Source: Tuwongella immobilis (GTDB lineage: Bacteria; Planctomycetota; Planctomycetia; Gemmatales; Gemmataceae). From it: a stretch of DNA of 64,000 nt. Position numbers and translations under genes: made by a program. Below are positions 27,927 through 36,435 of the stretch, in pieces. The stretch covers positions 3,324,920 to 3,388,919 of the forward strand of contig NZ_LR593887.1 in NCBI RefSeq assembly GCF_901538355.1. Reading direction: 5' to 3'. The first letter of the stretch is position 1, and each line of letters starts with the position of its first letter. The notes beneath the pieces are model-generated. The model was not told the origin of the DNA. It was given only the letters and a program-made list of their open reading frames with translations, and made no database searches.

Positions 27927-29686
27927 GCGCGGGGTTCCAGAATGTTGCATCGCATCTGACCCGACTCGCCTCCGAACAACCCGATCGACCCGCGGTGATC
28001 TGCCTGCAACCCGCCCCTGCAGGCACGACTGCACCGACCGAGCAACTCACCTTCCAAGAGTTGAATCGTCGTTGCGACGCGATCGCGCACGGATTGGTGG
28101 GAATCGGCATCCGGCGCGGCGTCCGCACCGCCGTCATGGTGCGGCCAAGTCTCGATTTTTTCGCGCTCACCTTCGCCATGTTCAAAGTTGGGGCGATTCC
28201 CGTTCTCATCGATCCGGGAATGGGAATTCTGCGGCTCGGCAAATGCTTAGAGGATGCCGAACCTCAAGCCTTCATTGGACTTCCGATCGCGCACGTATTT
28301 CGCAATGTCTTGGGGTGGGCACGTCGCACGATCAAAATCACGCTCACCACCGGGCGATGGAAACTCGGGTTGGCCCGACATTCGCTCCCGGAATTGATCG
28401 CAAAATGTTCCGCCAGCGGACCATTCCAGAGCGATCCCTTTGTCGCCGAGGAACAAGCAGCGATTCTGTTTACCAGCGGCAGCACCGGCCCCGCAAAAGG
28501 GGTGATTTACACGCACGGAATTTTTGCCGCCCAGGTGGATGCATTGCGCGCGATGTATCGCATCGAGCCAGGCGAAGTGGATCTGCCGACGTTTCCATTG
28601 TTTGCGCTGTTCGGCCCCGCGCTGGGAATGACCGCCGTCATTCCCGACATGGACCCCACTCGCCCGGCGCAAGTCGATGCCCGCAAACTGATTGACGCGA
28701 TTCACCGCTTCCAAGTGACCAGCATGTTCGGCTCGCCGGCGGTCATCAATCGCGTCGGTCGATATGGACAAAATCACCCCACACAATTGACCACGCTCCG
28801 CCGCGTCATCTCAGCGGGTGCCCCGGTTTCGGCCAAAGCGATCGAGCGATTCACCGCCCTGCTCCCCAACGGCGTGCAAGTCCACACCCCCTACGGAGCC
28901 ACGGAATCACTTCCCGTTGCCACCATTGGCAGCGACGAAATCCTCCACCACACTCGAAGCGCAACCGATTCTGGCTGCGGAGTTTGCGTCGGGAAACCAG
29001 TTCCCGGAGTCGAGGCGTTCATCCTGCCGATCCACGATGAGCCGATCGCGATTTGGGATGAGTCGCTGCCACTTCCGCCAGGCACCGTCGGCGAAATCAC
29101 GGTCAGCAGTCGCATGGTCACACCGGCGTACTATCGCCTTCCGACGGCGACGGCCAAGGCGAAAATCGTCGATCCAAAAACCGGGAGACGGTTCCATCGC
29201 ATGGGCGATGTCGGCTACATTGACGCACTCGGCCGACTCTGGTTTTGTGGCCGAAAATCGCATCGCGTTGTGACCAAATCCGGAACGTGGTACACGATTC
29301 CCACCGAAGCGATTTTCAACACACATCCTGCCGTATTCCGTTCCGCGCTCGTTGGTGTTGTGGCCGGTGAAGCGACCATCCCGGTCATCTGCATCGAACG
29401 CGATCCGGAAATTGCGAGTCCGCCTGACCGGGACTTACTCGCCGAATTGCTCACGCTTGCCGCGGGATTTCCCCACACGCGTGGCATTACGACGCTGCTA
29501 ATCCACCCGAAGTTTCCGGTAGACATTCGCCATAATGCGAAGATTTTCCGGGAGAAACTCGCGGTGTGGGCCACGGAGGAACTGAAACGACGCGGAATCA
29601 CCCCGACCATTGCCGCGCCGGCTGCCCCCGTGCCAATCGCTCATTTGGAATCGCAGCCGATTCATTCCGTGGGAGACAACGCATGA
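27923..29686 (+). CDS. oleC: OleC, AMP-dependent beta-lactone synthetase
   Basis: This 587-residue adenylate-forming enzyme has the P-loop-like ILFTSGSTGPAKGVIYTH (about residues 177-194). TPYGATES and a C-terminal RMGDVGYIDALGRLWFCGRKSHRV region follow. Within this operon it matches OleC, which adenylates the 2-alkyl-3-hydroxy acid from OleD and closes it to a beta-lactone, rather than acting as an acyl-CoA ligase. It starts in the oleB stop codon and ends in the oleD start codon (ATGA at 29683). In some bacteria OleB and OleC are fused; here they are separate. Confidence 0.92.
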   Translation: MSAGFQNVASHLTRLASEQPDRPAVICLQPAPAGTTAPTEQLTFQELNRRCDAIAHGLVGIGIRRGVRTAVMVRPSLDFFALTFAMFKVGAIPVLIDPGMGILRLGKCLEDAEPQAFIGLPIAHVFRNVLGWARRTIKITLTTGRWKLGLARHSLPELIAKCSASGPFQSDPFVAEEQAAILFTSGSTGPAKGVIYTHGIFAAQVDALRAMYRIEPGEVDLPTFPLFALFGPALGMTAVIPDMDPTRPAQVDARKLIDAIHRFQVTSMFGSPAVINRVGRYGQNHPTQLTTLRRVISAGAPVSAKAIERFTALLPNGVQVHTPYGATESLPVATIGSDEILHHTRSATDSGCGVCVGKPVPGVEAFILPIHDEPIAIWDESLPLPPGTVGEITVSSRMVTPAYYRLPTATAKAKIVDPKTGRRFHRMGDVGYIDALGRLWFCGRKSHRVVTKSGTWYTIPTEAIFNTHPAVFRSALVGVVAGEATIPVICIERDPEIASPPDRDLLAELLTLAAGFPHTRGITTLLIHPKFPVDIRHNAKIFREKLAVWATEELKRRGITPTIAAPAAPVPIAHLESQPIHSVGDNA

Positions 29687-30681
29687 GTCGCGTTCTCGTC
29701 ACCGGCGGCGGCGGATTTTTGGGCAGTGCGATTGTGCGCCAATTGCGGCAGCGTGGCGTGCAAGTCGTAAGTATGTCACGCAAATCTTATCCCGAACTGG
29801 AGCAAATCGGCGTCCAGCAGATTTCTGCCGACTTGGAAGATGCCAAAGCAGTCTCCGAGGCGATTTCCGGGTGCGAAAGCGTCTTCCATGTTGCGGCCAA
29901 AGCGGGCATCTGGGGCTTGGAATCCGAATATCATCGCGCTAACGTCGTTGGGACCGAACACGTCATCGCCGCCTGTCGGACGCATGGCGTCAAGCGACTC
30001 GTCTTTACCTCCTCGCCCAGTGTGACATTCGCGGGAACCGATCAAGAAGGGGTGGATGAATCGGAACCCTATCCTGAGACGTACCTTGCGCCGTATCCCA
30101 AGACCAAAGCAATTGCCGAGCGGTTGGCGCTGGCGGCGAATGGTGCGACGCTTGCGGTGGTGGCACTGCGACCGCATTTGATTTGGGGACCGGGCGACCC
30201 GCATCTGGTGCCGCGGCTGGTGGAACGGGCCAAACAGGGGAAATTGCGGCGGATCGGGAATCGCCCGAATCGGGTGGATACGATTTTCGTGGAGAATGCC
30301 GCCGAAGCGCATCTCCAAGCCTGGGAACGACTTGCGCCCGGATCGACGGTTGCGGGCAAAGCCTACTTTTTGTCCCAGGGCGAACCGATGCCGTTATGGG
30401 ATTTCATCAATCAGATTTTGCAGATTGCGGGGGTGCCGCCGGTCACGCGAAGCATCCCGGCGGGGCTGGCGGTGTTCGCAGGCGGGTTGTTGGAATGGTG
30501 GTACCGCACAACGGGCCGACGCGGAGAACCGCCGATGACCCGATTTGTGGCGCGGCAACTTTCCACGGCGCATTGGTTTGATCTCTCGGCGGCGCGGCGT
30601 GATTTTGGATATGCCCCGAAAATCAGCACCGCCGAGGGATTGCGACGACTTGCGGAATCGATGCGATCGCCACAAGCCTAG
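29683..30681 (+). CDS. oleD: OleD, NAD(P)H-dependent 2-alkyl-3-ketoacid reductase
   Basis: This 332-residue short-chain dehydrogenase of the extended (3-beta-HSD/epimerase-like) type has VTGGGGFLG at residues about 5-13. FTSSPSVTF supplies the Ser region and YPKTKAIAE the Tyr-x3-Lys. OleD reduces the OleA product to a 2-alkyl-3-hydroxyalkanoic acid. The ATG at 29683 overlaps the oleC stop and gives the right length. It is the last gene of the set; the convergent apbC-like gene ends only one base after its stop, so transcription of the two may collide. Confidence 0.91.
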   Translation: MSRVLVTGGGGFLGSAIVRQLRQRGVQVVSMSRKSYPELEQIGVQQISADLEDAKAVSEAISGCESVFHVAAKAGIWGLESEYHRANVVGTEHVIAACRTHGVKRLVFTSSPSVTFAGTDQEGVDESEPYPETYLAPYPKTKAIAERLALAANGATLAVVALRPHLIWGPGDPHLVPRLVERAKQGKLRRIGNRPNRVDTIFVENAAEAHLQAWERLAPGSTVAGKAYFLSQGEPMPLWDFINQILQIAGVPPVTRSIPAGLAVFAGGLLEWWYRTTGRRGEPPMTRFVARQLSTAHWFDLSAARRDFGYAPKISTAEGLRRLAESMRSPQA

Positions 30682-30682
30682 A

Positions 30683-31507
30683 TTACAGTTGGACTTCCGG
30701 CAAATCGGCGGATTCGGCTTGGGTGCGATCTGCCGATTCGATGACCACTTTCGCCAGTTTCAAATAGGCGGCGGCAATCGGGCTTTCGCTATAGCGTTTG
30801 ACGATCGGTTCGCCGGAATCACCGCACTCGGCCACGCGCGGGTCGATGGGCAATTCGCCGAGCATCGGCACCCCGGCTTCATCGGCCAACTTTTGACCGC
30901 CGCCGGAGCGGAAAATCTCGTAGCGTTTGCCATCATCGCCCACGAAATAGCTCATATTTTCGACAATTCCCAGTACGGGAACGCGAACTTCGTTGAACAT
31001 TCGCAGCCCTTTTCGGGCATCAATGAGGCTGACATCTTGCGGCGTCGTCACCACCACCGCCCCGGTCAGCGGTGCGGATTGCGTGAGCGTGAGTTGCGCA
31101 TCGCCGGTGCCCGGTGGCAGATCGATGACGAGATAATCAAGCACGCCCCAATCGACTTGGGCGAGGAACGACATGACGGCTTGCGCCACCTTCGGGCCGC
31201 GCCAGATGACCGCTTGGTTGGGATCGACGAGAAAGCCCATCGACATCAGCTTGATGCCGTGCTTGAGCACGGGAAACGGTGTCGTTCGCTGATCGACGAG
31301 TCCGAGGCCGAACATGATGGGGACGCTTGGCCCATAAATATCGGCATCCATCAATCCGACACGGTGGCCGTGCATATGCAGCGCCAAAGCGAGGTTGGCG
31401 GAGACGGTCGATTTCCCGACGCCGCCCTTCCCGCTGGCGACCGCGATGATATGCTTGACGCCGGGCAGCGCCATTTTTTGGGGCTGTCCGGGTTGGGGAG
31501 GTTGCAT
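30683..31507 (-). CDS. Mrp/NBP35 (ApbC-like) P-loop ATPase, no CxxC
   Basis: This 274-residue ATPase has the deviant Walker A SGKGGVGKST (residues 25-34), DADIYGPS, IDLPPGTGDAQLT and ENMSYF (183-188). Mrp/ApbC proteins carry or transfer Fe-S clusters. Two things are unusual: the N-terminal MIP18-like domain is absent, and the CPxC pair that usually follows ENMSYF is replaced by G-D-D-G (190-193). Only one short gap (9 bp) separates it from the DUF971 gene upstream, a partnership that recurs with Mrp. GAGGA precedes the ATG at 31507. Confidence 0.86.
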   Translation of the reverse strand: MQPPQPGQPQKMALPGVKHIIAVASGKGGVGKSTVSANLALALHMHGHRVGLMDADIYGPSVPIMFGLGLVDQRTTPFPVLKHGIKLMSMGFLVDPNQAVIWRGPKVAQAVMSFLAQVDWGVLDYLVIDLPPGTGDAQLTLTQSAPLTGAVVVTTPQDVSLIDARKGLRMFNEVRVPVLGIVENMSYFVGDDGKRYEIFRSGGGQKLADEAGVPMLGELPIDPRVAECGDSGEPIVKRYSESPIAAAYLKLAKVVIESADRTQAESADLPEVQL

Positions 31508-31516
31508 GGAAAGTCC

Positions 31517-31882
31517 TCAATTCTTCGAAGAATCGCTGGGCGGATTCGCGCTGGCGGCATTGGCCGCAAGTCCCACCGAGCGAAGGAGATCGATGCTGTA
31601 AATTCCGGTATCGTGGCCGTCGTTCCAGACAATCTGGTAGGCGTAATGACCACGCGGTTTCATGGCGACCGGCTGGAGCGGACCGGCGGCGATTTCGCGG
31701 GCCGACAGCACTCGGAACGGATCGGGCGGGCGTTTGCGTTCCTCGCCACAGGCCGCACACGGACAGGCACGACGCAATTCTTGCCAACCGGAACGGGTGG
31801 TGATGCCATCACTCCATTCGATCAGCAGCGCATCGCCGTCACGTCGCAGGGCGAGCGGGCGGAGGGCGGGATTGCTGTTCAT
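31517..31882 (-). CDS. DUF971 (GBBH-like) domain protein
   Basis: This 121-residue protein has the DUF971 pattern: LRRDGDALLIEWSDG, RRACPCAACG, then KPRGHYAYQIVWNDGHDTGIYSIDLLR. The family resembles the N-terminus of gamma-butyrobetaine hydroxylase and is often encoded with Mrp/ApbC, which suggests a link to Fe-S handling; the precise role is unknown. The ATG at 31882 follows AAAGGCAACC. A longer frame to 32140 runs antisense over the next gene and is rejected. The C-x-C-x2-C cluster may bind metal. Confidence 0.85.
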   Translation of the reverse strand: MNSNPALRPLALRRDGDALLIEWSDGITTRSGWQELRRACPCAACGEERKRPPDPFRVLSAREIAAGPLQPVAMKPRGHYAYQIVWNDGHDTGIYSIDLLRSVGLAANAASANPPSDSSKN

Positions 31883-31919
31883 GGTTGCCTTTCTTTCCAG
31901 AGCCAAATCAGGGCAACTC

Positions 31920-33032
31920 TTATGATAGGAATTCCGCGAATCGACGAGCAATGAGATCGGGTCCGATTGCGGCCAGATTTGGGCAGCCGCACAGCGCAAG
32001 CGCGTTATCCAACTCCATGCGAAATAACGACAACACCCGTTCGACTCCGGCTTGACCATCGACGGCCAATCCCCACAACACCGGCCTGCCGAGTTGAACC
32101 GCGGATGCCCCCACGGCCAAGGCTTTGACCACATCCACACCGCGCCGCACGCCGGAATCGATCAGAACCGGCACGCGACCGCGCACCGCCTGCACAATTT
32201 CGGGGAGTACCTCGAAGGTCGACACGCCGCTATCCAGTTGGCGACCGCCGTGATTGGAGACGACGATTCCGGTCGCGCCGTGGTCGATCCCACGGGCCGC
32301 ATCATCGCCTCGAAGAATCCCCTTGAGCATCACCGGCAGTCGGGTTTGCGAGCGAATCCAATCGACCGTCTCCCAGGTAAGGCTGGCATCGAAGAGTCGA
32401 TCGGTGTATTCCTGGGCTGACGATTCCCGATCCGATCCGCCACGAATGCTACCCAGGCCGTATGGTTCCAAATTGGCAACCCGACAATCTTCCGGCAACT
32501 GAAAGTTGTTGCGAATATCGGCTTCGCGGCGGCCAAGCACGGGGACGTCGACGGTCAATTGAAATGCCGAATATCCAGCCGCTTCGGCACGGCGGATGAG
32601 CGAGCGTGTGATCTCTCGATCCCGGAAGCAATAGAGCTGAAACCACAACCGCCCGGTCGCGGCGGCGGCAATTGCTTCCAGCGTGGAGGTGGCCATGGTG
32701 CTGGCGACAAAGATCAGCCCCTGCCCGGTGACGGCTCGAACGGTGGCCAGTTCGCCTTCCGGGTGGGCCAAGCGGTGGAATCCCATCGGGGCGACGGTCA
32801 CGGGCATTGGCACGCGATGGCCCAACAGCGTGGTCGATGGATCGCGTTGGGTGACATCGACGAGCATGCGTGGACGTAACCGAAGTCGTTGAAAGGCTTC
32901 GACATTCGCTCGCAGGGTGAGCTCATCGCCCGCGCCGGCAGCGTAATAGCCAAACGCGGATTTCGTCATGCGAAGTTTGGCGGCTTGTTCGTAGTCGGCG
33001 AGATTGACACAAACACGCATTGGAGAATCCAT
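31920..33032 (-). CDS. FMN-dependent alpha-hydroxyacid oxidase/dehydrogenase
   Basis: This 370-residue TIM-barrel flavoenzyme (lactate/glycolate oxidase family) includes VAPMGFHRLAHPEGE, WFQLYCFRDREITRSLI, QLTVDVPVLGRREADIRNNF and LPVMLKGI (catalytic-region Lys). VVSNHGGRQLDSG carries the catalytic His and the substrate Arg. LIDSGVRRGVDVVKALAVGA and GRPVLWGLAVDG close the FMN phosphate site. The substrate (lactate, glycolate, mandelate or other) cannot be fixed from sequence. The start may be the ATG at 33032 or the ATG at 33020, which is better spaced from GGGAATGGA. Confidence 0.87.
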   Translation of the reverse strand: MDSPMRVCVNLADYEQAAKLRMTKSAFGYYAAGAGDELTLRANVEAFQRLRLRPRMLVDVTQRDPSTTLLGHRVPMPVTVAPMGFHRLAHPEGELATVRAVTGQGLIFVASTMATSTLEAIAAAATGRLWFQLYCFRDREITRSLIRRAEAAGYSAFQLTVDVPVLGRREADIRNNFQLPEDCRVANLEPYGLGSIRGGSDRESSAQEYTDRLFDASLTWETVDWIRSQTRLPVMLKGILRGDDAARGIDHGATGIVVSNHGGRQLDSGVSTFEVLPEIVQAVRGRVPVLIDSGVRRGVDVVKALAVGASAVQLGRPVLWGLAVDGQAGVERVLSLFRMELDNALALCGCPNLAAIGPDLIARRFAEFLS

Positions 33033-33264
33033 TCCCGGCGGATCGAAGGAGTCGAGTGAGTTTCGGCGATTGTATCAACTCTGCCTATTGGAAGGAACGA
33101 CGCGGTTTGGCAAACTCTTCGGGATATTCTCCAAAGTTCACCCCCCGAACTGGTCGAAAACAATCCTGACAATCGGGAGACCTGGAGTCACACGATCCAG
33201 AAATCGCGTCGAAGTGGGCCACCGGGAAACAATCGGCTCACGGAGACATCGGAGGGGGAATACG

Positions 33265-34473
33265 ATGGTTCGCAAAGCAGGGGTTTTGATCCTGCTGGCC
33301 AGTCTGACCGGGTGCGTGGCAACCAACCCGCACAAGTCGACGACCAGCCAAAAGCCGATTCAACCCAGCATGACTCCGGGAGTTCCGGGCTATCAGGGAC
33401 CATGGGGCCAGCCGGTCGCATCGAACAAGTTTGCCCCCGGAAAGGCGTCGCTGAACGCCTCGGGCATCCAACAGGCGGGTGCCAACATTCCGGCCGGCAT
33501 GAGCGGAAATATCCAACAAGCCGGACTGTTCAAGAAGACCGAAGGCTGTGCCACTTGCACCGCCAACGGCACGATCGTCAATCCGGTGCCGGGTGATTAC
33601 GAAGTCGGCGGCATCGCCCCCGGCGGCATGATGGGTGGCCCGGGTGGCTACATGGGTGGCCCGGGGATGATGATGGGTGGCGGGCCTCGCCCGATCGCCC
33701 CGCCGATCCCGCCGATGGGGGTTCCGGGTGCCGTCGCTGCGGTGGGTGCTCTGCCCCCGATGCTGCCGCAAGGCCCGCTGAACGCTCGCACCTCGGTGCT
33801 GTTCAGCGAACCGGCTGGCATGCGAGTGAGCTGGATGAGCGGCGGCAATACCGAGCACAGCTTGGATGTCCCCGGTCGCTACAACTTCCTGCAAGGCGGC
33901 GTGTATCGGCTGAAGCTCAGCCGCATTAACAATCTGCCGAACAAGAATCTGTACCCGACCATCGAAATCCTGCCCGCCAACCAAAAGACGGCGACCTTCT
34001 TGGCCCACAGCTCGGTGCCGGTCAATTTCACCGAAGAAGACTTTGAGCAAGTCTCGGCCGGGAACTTCCTGGTCAAGGTGATCTACCTGCCCGACGACAA
34101 GTACCAAGACCTGGCCGTTGGTGGCCCGGGCCTGGGTGAAATCGTCAGCTCGCGATTGGAACCGAATCTGGACCCCATCGTGGAAGCCCAGAAGCGCGGT
34201 ACGATCCTGATGATCATCCGCATGGGGAACATCGACCTGCAAGCCCCGAACACCCCGGCGATGGATGCTCCGAATCCGTATGCGGGTGGCCCGGGTGGCC
34301 CGGGGATGATGATGCCGGCTCCGTCTTCGGCGGTGCCGACTCCGAATGCCGCTCCGACGCCGATGCCGCTGCCCGGTGGCTTGGCCCCGGCGGCCCCGAC
34401 TCCGGCTCCGAAAGCGGACAGCAAGCCGATCGGCATGCTTCCCCCGGCTGGAATTCGCCCCTTAGGTGAATAA
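33265..34473 (+). CDS. Exported lipoprotein of unknown function with Gly/Met- and Pro-rich segments
   Basis: This 402-residue protein starts at an ATG with a strong GGAGGGGG site. It has a lipoprotein signal (RKAGVLILLASLTGC, lipobox L-T-G-C), a low-complexity Gly/Met/Pro region (about residues 115-165), and a globular core from about 170 to 330. An Ala/Pro-rich tail ends the protein. The core contains YRLKLSRINNLPNKNLYPTIEI and FLVKVIYLPDDKYQD, and these align by eye with the next gene's product. No enzyme motif is visible. A longer in-frame reading upstream to 33004 would hide the signal peptide and is rejected. Confidence 0.8.
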   Translation: MVRKAGVLILLASLTGCVATNPHKSTTSQKPIQPSMTPGVPGYQGPWGQPVASNKFAPGKASLNASGIQQAGANIPAGMSGNIQQAGLFKKTEGCATCTANGTIVNPVPGDYEVGGIAPGGMMGGPGGYMGGPGMMMGGGPRPIAPPIPPMGVPGAVAAVGALPPMLPQGPLNARTSVLFSEPAGMRVSWMSGGNTEHSLDVPGRYNFLQGGVYRLKLSRINNLPNKNLYPTIEILPANQKTATFLAHSSVPVNFTEEDFEQVSAGNFLVKVIYLPDDKYQDLAVGGPGLGEIVSSRLEPNLDPIVEAQKRGTILMIIRMGNIDLQAPNTPAMDAPNPYAGGPGGPGMMMPAPSSAVPTPNAAPTPMPLPGGLAPAAPTPAPKADSKPIGMLPPAGIRPLGE

Positions 34474-34605
34474 GTCGGGCCGGTGATCGTGCCTGTTGAA
34501 TCTCACCAGCCGCGGCGAGTCCCCCCTGGGTGAAACGCTCGCGGCTGGTTGGCAATCCGGTGGCAACAACATCGTTCCATTGACCGAATAACCCCTGGCA
34601 TCACC

Positions 34606-36039
34606 ATGAATCTCGGATTACTCAGTCTGGTGCTGCCGGTCTTGGCCGCGGGTCCGCTTGGTCCGCCGCCGCCGGCCCCCGTGGTCTACCTCCGCGTGAT
34701 CGCACCGGAAGGGACCAAGGTCCAATATCATCCCGGCACCCCGATGGCGGTTGCCCGACCGGCTCCGTCGCAAGTGGCGGTTCGTCCGGGATACGTCTAC
34801 AAACTTGGGCTAATCGACCTGCCCGACGATCCGCAGCGACCGCTCTACCCGTCGATCGAAGTGTACGGGGCGGTGCGACCGAATCCGCAAACGGATTTGA
34901 GCAAATATCCGGTGCCGATTCCGTTTAGCAAAGAAGAAATCGAGCGGGTCCGTCGCGGCTCGCTGCTGACGAAAGTAATCTACCTGGAAGATCCCGATTT
35001 TGCCGCGCCGGTCGCCACCACGCCCGATTCACCCTTGCAACTCGAATCCATCAACGAAAAAGATGCGATTCGTGAGGCCGGTGAGCGTGGGCGGCTGATG
35101 GTCGTCGTGCGGCTCGGCTCACGCCATTACGCCGATGAGGAACTGGGCCGCATGTTCGTCCCCGGCACCATGCTCCTGCCCGGCGAAGCAGCCATGGCCC
35201 CCGCACAAGCTCCGCCACAACTGGATATTTCGATGTGGGGATTGTTCGTCGATCCGATCTTGGGGCCGAAAGTCGACGGATTCGAGTGCCTGACCGACGG
35301 CGGCGACAAGGGACTTCGCTTGGGATTGGACTCTCGCGGTCGATTGAGCGGACTCGATGCGTCAGATTCCTCGATGGAATACACGACGAAATCGGGCAAG
35401 AAGGTGACGTCTTCGAATCGAGTCTGCGTCTGCATTCCGCGATTTGCGATTCTGAATGTCGAAACCTCGCCGGTGGGAATCCACCTGGCCGCCGGCCCGC
35501 AAGCGAATCTCAAACTCGTGGGTCGCGATCAACTGAAACTAGCGAAACGGCCCGGTCGCTTGGAAATTGGCGAAGCGGCGCAATCGGTGCGGGACTTCAC
35601 CGCCATGAAAGCGATGATTCATCGCATTGGACCGCACATTTTCGAGCAACTCATCGGCAAGCCGGTGGCGATCAGCCGCTCGCAAGGGGTGTCGGTCTTC
35701 TCGAAATTCGTGGACGTGCAAGACCTGACCGCGTTCAACGAAGAGTGCCTGGCGCTCACCAAGTGGGTGGCCCCGCCGTACCCCGAGAAGATTGGCGATA
35801 CGGTCACATTCTTCCTGCGGTATAAGAATCTGACGCTGGAGCCGATCGAAGATGTGGTGGTCAGCGATAGTCTGACCGCGCGACTGGAATACATTCCCGA
35901 GACGAGCCGCAGCGACCGGGCATCCAACTTCACGGTCAGCCCGAACGAAGTGGGATCGTCGGTACTGCGGTGGCAAATTCCGGGGAAGCTGATGCCGGGC
36001 CAATCAGGCGTGGTGAGTTTCCAAGCGAAGATTCGCTAA
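34606..36039 (+). CDS. Exported protein, paralogue of the upstream lipoprotein, with a C-terminal DUF11-like domain
   Basis: This 477-residue protein has an N-terminal hydrophobic signal (LGLLSLVLPVLAAG). Its first part shares YxLxLxxxxxLPxxPLYPxIEx and a FxxExxERVxxGxLLTKVIYL block, then an R-G-x-L-M-V-V-V-R-L-G block, with the lipoprotein 130 bp upstream. The C-terminal 110 residues (PYPEKIGDTVTFFLRYKNLT, DVVVSDSLTARLEYIPET) look like a DUF11/'conserved repeat' beta-sandwich found in surface proteins. The pair is probably a local duplication and co-expressed. Function is unknown; a cell-envelope or matrix role is likely. Confidence 0.78.
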   Translation: MNLGLLSLVLPVLAAGPLGPPPPAPVVYLRVIAPEGTKVQYHPGTPMAVARPAPSQVAVRPGYVYKLGLIDLPDDPQRPLYPSIEVYGAVRPNPQTDLSKYPVPIPFSKEEIERVRRGSLLTKVIYLEDPDFAAPVATTPDSPLQLESINEKDAIREAGERGRLMVVVRLGSRHYADEELGRMFVPGTMLLPGEAAMAPAQAPPQLDISMWGLFVDPILGPKVDGFECLTDGGDKGLRLGLDSRGRLSGLDASDSSMEYTTKSGKKVTSSNRVCVCIPRFAILNVETSPVGIHLAAGPQANLKLVGRDQLKLAKRPGRLEIGEAAQSVRDFTAMKAMIHRIGPHIFEQLIGKPVAISRSQGVSVFSKFVDVQDLTAFNEECLALTKWVAPPYPEKIGDTVTFFLRYKNLTLEPIEDVVVSDSLTARLEYIPETSRSDRASNFTVSPNEVGSSVLRWQIPGKLMPGQSGVVSFQAKIR

Positions 36040-36055
36040 TTCGGAGAGAGCATCG

Positions 36056-36433
36056 ATGTCGCGGGTTGGATTGTTTCTGTACGGGACGCTCAAACGCGGG
36101 CAACGTCGCCATGACCTGCTCGCCAGTGGGGAGTTTCTCGGACCGGCGGTCACGATTCCGCGATATCGGCTTTACGCACTCGCCCGCTATCCGATCTTGG
36201 TCGAATCGCCGGAAAATGGCGATGCCATCCATGGTGAATTGTGGGTGGTACCGCCCGAGACGCTCGACGCATTGGATGCCTACGAAGAAGTGCCGACGCT
36301 CTATGTTCGGCAATCCATCGCGTTGCAATCGCCGCACCCGATGGATCTGCCGATCGAAGCCTACCTGTTCGCACAGCCGATTCCAGCCAATGCGATCCGT
36401 TGCGTGGAATGGCCAATTGTCGGATCGGCGTGA
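36056..36433 (+). CDS. Gamma-glutamylcyclotransferase (AIG2-like) family protein
   Basis: This 125-residue protein has the GGCT-fold signature LFLYGTLKRGQ at residues 6-16, then GELWVVPPETLDALDAYEEVP with the conserved acidic position (the YEE glutamate), and a C-terminal VEAYLF-like strand. Family members cyclise gamma-glutamyl peptides to 5-oxoproline or act on gamma-glutamylamines; the substrate is not predictable. GGAGAG lies 7 bases before the ATG. It follows the exported protein by 16 bp and may share its transcript. Confidence 0.82.
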   Translation: MSRVGLFLYGTLKRGQRRHDLLASGEFLGPAVTIPRYRLYALARYPILVESPENGDAIHGELWVVPPETLDALDAYEEVPTLYVRQSIALQSPHPMDLPIEAYLFAQPIPANAIRCVEWPIVGSA

Positions 36434-36435
36434 GA

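Noticed and set aside
30545-31954. 469-codon plus-strand frame over the Mrp and DUF971 genes
   Set aside because: The minus strand encodes complete Mrp and DUF971 motifs with proper ribosome sites; the plus frame has no recognisable domain.
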